From contig CALEMP010000203.1 in NCBI GenBank assembly GCA_937910685.1, forward strand, positions 24,023-88,022: a DNA stretch of 64,000 nt, in the 5' to 3' direction. Under the pieces are notes generated by a model. It had not been told where the DNA came from. It saw nothing but the letters and a program-made list of their open reading frames with translations, and did not search any database. Source of the DNA: an uncultured bacterium. GTDB taxonomy: Bacteria; Planctomycetota; UBA1135; GCA-002686595. Positions 62,257-64,000 of the stretch are shown here, one piece after another. Positions within the stretch are counted from its first letter, which is position 1. Every line of letters starts with the position of its first letter. A program made the translations under genes and the position numbers.

Positions 62257-63795
62257 TCAGCGTTCGCCCCCCGATGTGCCGGGGGAACCTTGATCGATTG
62301 CCTTCGCCCGCAATTGAGCCCCGTGGAGTGTCCAGGGGGTTGCGCCTCCGTCAAGCAGTAGGCCAATGCTCGCGCCGCCGTGGGCGTCCTTGGGTAGGGG
62401 AATATCCACCCGGGAATGACCCGGGGTCAATGGAAAGCGCTGTGTGTTGACCCGGCGAACCGGGTCCCCGTTTCCAGGGGTGAGCATCACTTCGATGGCT
62501 CCCCCGGCAGGCGCTGTCAGAACGAGTCGGCAGACTCCATCGGTGGCCAGCTGCGGCAGGTTGCCAATGATCAGGCGCACTCCGCCGGTTTTCGCCTCTA
62601 GCATCAGGCTCTCGCCCAGGGTTTTTGCCGGGGGACCATCTACCAACTGGAGTGTTCCGGTGCCGCCAGGACCCAGATACCAACCGACTCCTGTTCCCAT
62701 TTCAAATTCCAAGGTGCAGGACTGGGGGCTGTTCAGACGAACAGCCTTGGTGTTCCCCGCAAGGACCCATTCAACCCACCAATCAACAACCCACTCGGGT
62801 TGCGCTTCTTGCATGCGGCCGAAGTCAAAATGATGACTCCAGATGGCGGTCAATTCGCAGTCGGCACCCAAGATGTCGCGGACCCCGCGCCCAAAAGAGT
62901 CATGCTGGAAGAAAATCCGCGGTCCCGGGCCCGGGAATCGCCGGCTGTCTGAATGAGCACCGGCATACTTTTGTCCCGGGGGAAGTTCCGCTTTTGGCCA
63001 CCACTCTTGCCGCAATGGGGGCAATGCCCCGTCGAGATAGAGCCTGGGTGCCCAGGTGTCCTCTGCCGCCCGTGGACCCGGCCGCAATTCCCAGGTGCGT
63101 GGTGAGAGGTCCAGTCCAATGTGACTTGCCAAGACTTCCGCGGCCAGTCGTTCCCCACGCCCAGACCAGTGCGGACCTTGAGTGTGGAACAGAAAGTCCA
63201 TTTGCTCTGGTTGGTCATCGCTCTTGGCCGCTTGCATTTTAGGGAGCAAGTCAAGAGTGGGAACGCCCGCCGCTAGCAGTGCTTCAAGCACCTGTTTACG
63301 GCGGGAGGGCCCCAGTTTTCGATAACGAGGAGGAGCCCACTCGGGGTAAACCGAGGGCTTCGAGGGCAAGAGCGCCACCACATATTTGGCTCCCACCTGA
63401 ATCGCTAGCTGTCGACGGGTCTGGAGCAACTCGACCCAGCTTGCAAGTTCTTGTGGACTGAGAGGTTCGGCCCCGCGCCACATGTCCAGGTGCTTGCCAT
63501 AGTGCAGGAATAACCATTCACCGCGGCCGCGGACCATTTCGGTGCCTCCGATCATCTTCAACGCACTCCAGCGTAGACGCGCTGCTGCCCGCAAGAGCAG
63601 CGTGCGCAAGCCCAAGTGATCCGCATAGGCCTTTTCGATGGCGCGCGGAGCCGCTTCAACCTGTTCAAGCGAGGGGTAGGAGGCCAGTGCGCGACGCTCT
63701 CGCTCGCGAATCTCAACGGTCTGAGTCTTTTCATCCGTGGTCATGGACAACGGCGCGGGCAGAATCAAGAGTGCGATGCAAGCGGTTGCGAGCAC
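62257..63795 (-). CDS. AlgX/AlgJ-like SGNH acetyltransferase-type protein
   Basis: GTG 63795 starts a 512-residue protein whose N-terminus is a signal anchor (LATACIALLILPAPLS); no ATG is available and the upstream frame stops at 63847. Motifs match the AlgX/AlgJ group: RGRGEWLFLHYGKHL near the start, ALLPSKPSVYPE, FHTQGPHWSGRGERLAAE (catalytic Asp/His region is FHTQGPHW), and FFQHDSFGRGVRDIL, where the Ser in DSFG is the likely nucleophile. A C-terminal beta domain follows. With AlgI it should O-acetylate an extracellular polysaccharide. 40 bases separate it from the AlgI-like gene. Confidence 0.82.
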   Translation of the reverse strand: MLATACIALLILPAPLSMTTDEKTQTVEIRERERRALASYPSLEQVEAAPRAIEKAYADHLGLRTLLLRAAARLRWSALKMIGGTEMVRGRGEWLFLHYGKHLDMWRGAEPLSPQELASWVELLQTRRQLAIQVGAKYVVALLPSKPSVYPEWAPPRYRKLGPSRRKQVLEALLAAGVPTLDLLPKMQAAKSDDQPEQMDFLFHTQGPHWSGRGERLAAEVLASHIGLDLSPRTWELRPGPRAAEDTWAPRLYLDGALPPLRQEWWPKAELPPGQKYAGAHSDSRRFPGPGPRIFFQHDSFGRGVRDILGADCELTAIWSHHFDFGRMQEAQPEWVVDWWVEWVLAGNTKAVRLNSPQSCTLEFEMGTGVGWYLGPGGTGTLQLVDGPPAKTLGESLMLEAKTGGVRLIIGNLPQLATDGVCRLVLTAPAGGAIEVMLTPGNGDPVRRVNTQRFPLTPGHSRVDIPLPKDAHGGASIGLLLDGGATPWTLHGAQLRAKAIDQGSPGTSGGER

Positions 63796-63883
63796 CCTGT
63801 TACGGACGTTGTTGAGGCGATGGAGAGAATGGGGGGGTATGGATGTTTATGCGCCCCATCATGGGCAAGCAGACCCCAAGAGA

Positions 63884-64000
63884 TCAGGCCCGCCGGAGAC
63901 ATGCCACGAATCGGTCAGCGTCCGCGCCGGAGGATTCCAGATTGGCAAAGGTCAACCGGCAGGGGGCCTACCTCAAGCAGCGCACGGTGGAAGGCCAAGA
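63884..64000 (-). pseudogene. 3' end of a gene entering from the right, with an apparent frameshift
   Basis: Reading leftward from the edge, LAFHRALLEVGPLPVDL then breaks: in the frame as given, the next stop is at 63915-63917. If one base were removed from the AAA at about 63946-63948, the frame continues ANLESSGADADRFVACLRRA to TGA at 63884-63886. The FHxxLLxxGPLPxDL pattern recalls the C-terminus of DUF885-type proteins. The apparent shift could be a true mutation or a sequence error; the call is uncertain because only 39 codons are visible. Confidence 0.4.

Noticed and set aside
63865..63879. Sigma-54-like sequence upstream of the AlgX-like gene
   Set aside because: On the minus strand TTGGGGTCTGCTTGC lacks the conserved CAC, and its TGG-to-TTGC distance is one base short.
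63843..64000. Plus-strand ORF starting at ATG 63843 and running off the right edge
   Set aside because: It has some coding-like codons but is very basic and overlaps, antisense, a minus-strand reading that resembles a known C-terminus. The minus reading fits better.
1..64000. tRNA, rRNA, CRISPR array or insertion sequence
   Set aside because: No cloverleaf, conserved rRNA segment, regularly spaced repeats with spacers, or transposase was seen. The repeats at 17860 and 47424 are tandem without spacers.

Overview
The window reads as a dense, high-GC bacterial chromosome segment, most likely from a member of the Planctomycetota. The evidence is the PVC-type dehydrogenase/cytochrome c protein fused to a DUF1080 domain at the left edge, the sulfatase-like and sialate O-acetylesterase genes, secreted proteins with carboxypeptidase-regulatory-like repeats, and a kinase/sigma-54 activator fusion. 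About 45 protein genes are supported. I see no rRNA, tRNA, CRISPR array or insertion sequence.

Left third (1-26,000). A truncated multidomain PVC protein and a sialate O-acetylesterase face a membrane MORN-like protein and a kinase-like membrane protein. nrdA-nrdB (class Ia ribonucleotide reductase) follows, with a clear promoter and two NrdR boxes 31 bp apart. Next come a secreted regulatory-like protein with a DinB-family protein, a TPR lipoprotein, and a phosphodiesterase plus membrane glycosyltransferase pair joined by an ATGA overlap. A series of minus-strand genes encodes MarR, bacilliredoxin, MscS, DbpA and small proteins of unknown function.

Middle (26,000-40,200). Housekeeping genes: yigZ-like, clpB, dapA and pdxJ on the minus strand; rsmD, a secreted protein, a metal-binding-type lipoprotein, recN, a mannose-6-phosphate isomerase, an RluB-type pseudouridine synthase and two M16 peptidase-type genes on the plus strand. 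The clpB leader contains an inverted repeat that could pair across its ribosome binding site.

Right third (40,200-64,000). This is the most interesting part. Two divergent, consensus sigma-54 promoters (minus at 49441-49455, plus at 49575-49589) flank a small pair of inverted repeats. Rightward lies a tightly packed, mostly overlapping operon: three glycosyltransferases, an ABC exporter, a double aminoglycoside-phosphotransferase-like protein, an alginate-export-type outer-membrane protein and a sulfatase-fold enzyme with Thr at the nucleophile position. An AlgI/AlgX-like acetylation pair converges on it. Leftward lie a secreted repeat protein, a beta-helix lipoprotein and a 1589-residue kinase-TPR-GAF-AAA-Fis protein whose GAFTGA motif marks it as a sigma-54 activator. 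Together these suggest a sigma-54-controlled exopolysaccharide or surface-glycan system with its own regulator nearby; the regulatory link is inference. Between the beta-helix lipoprotein and the repeat protein lies a nearly identical 220-bp-period tandem duplication that includes the 3' end of the repeat-protein gene.
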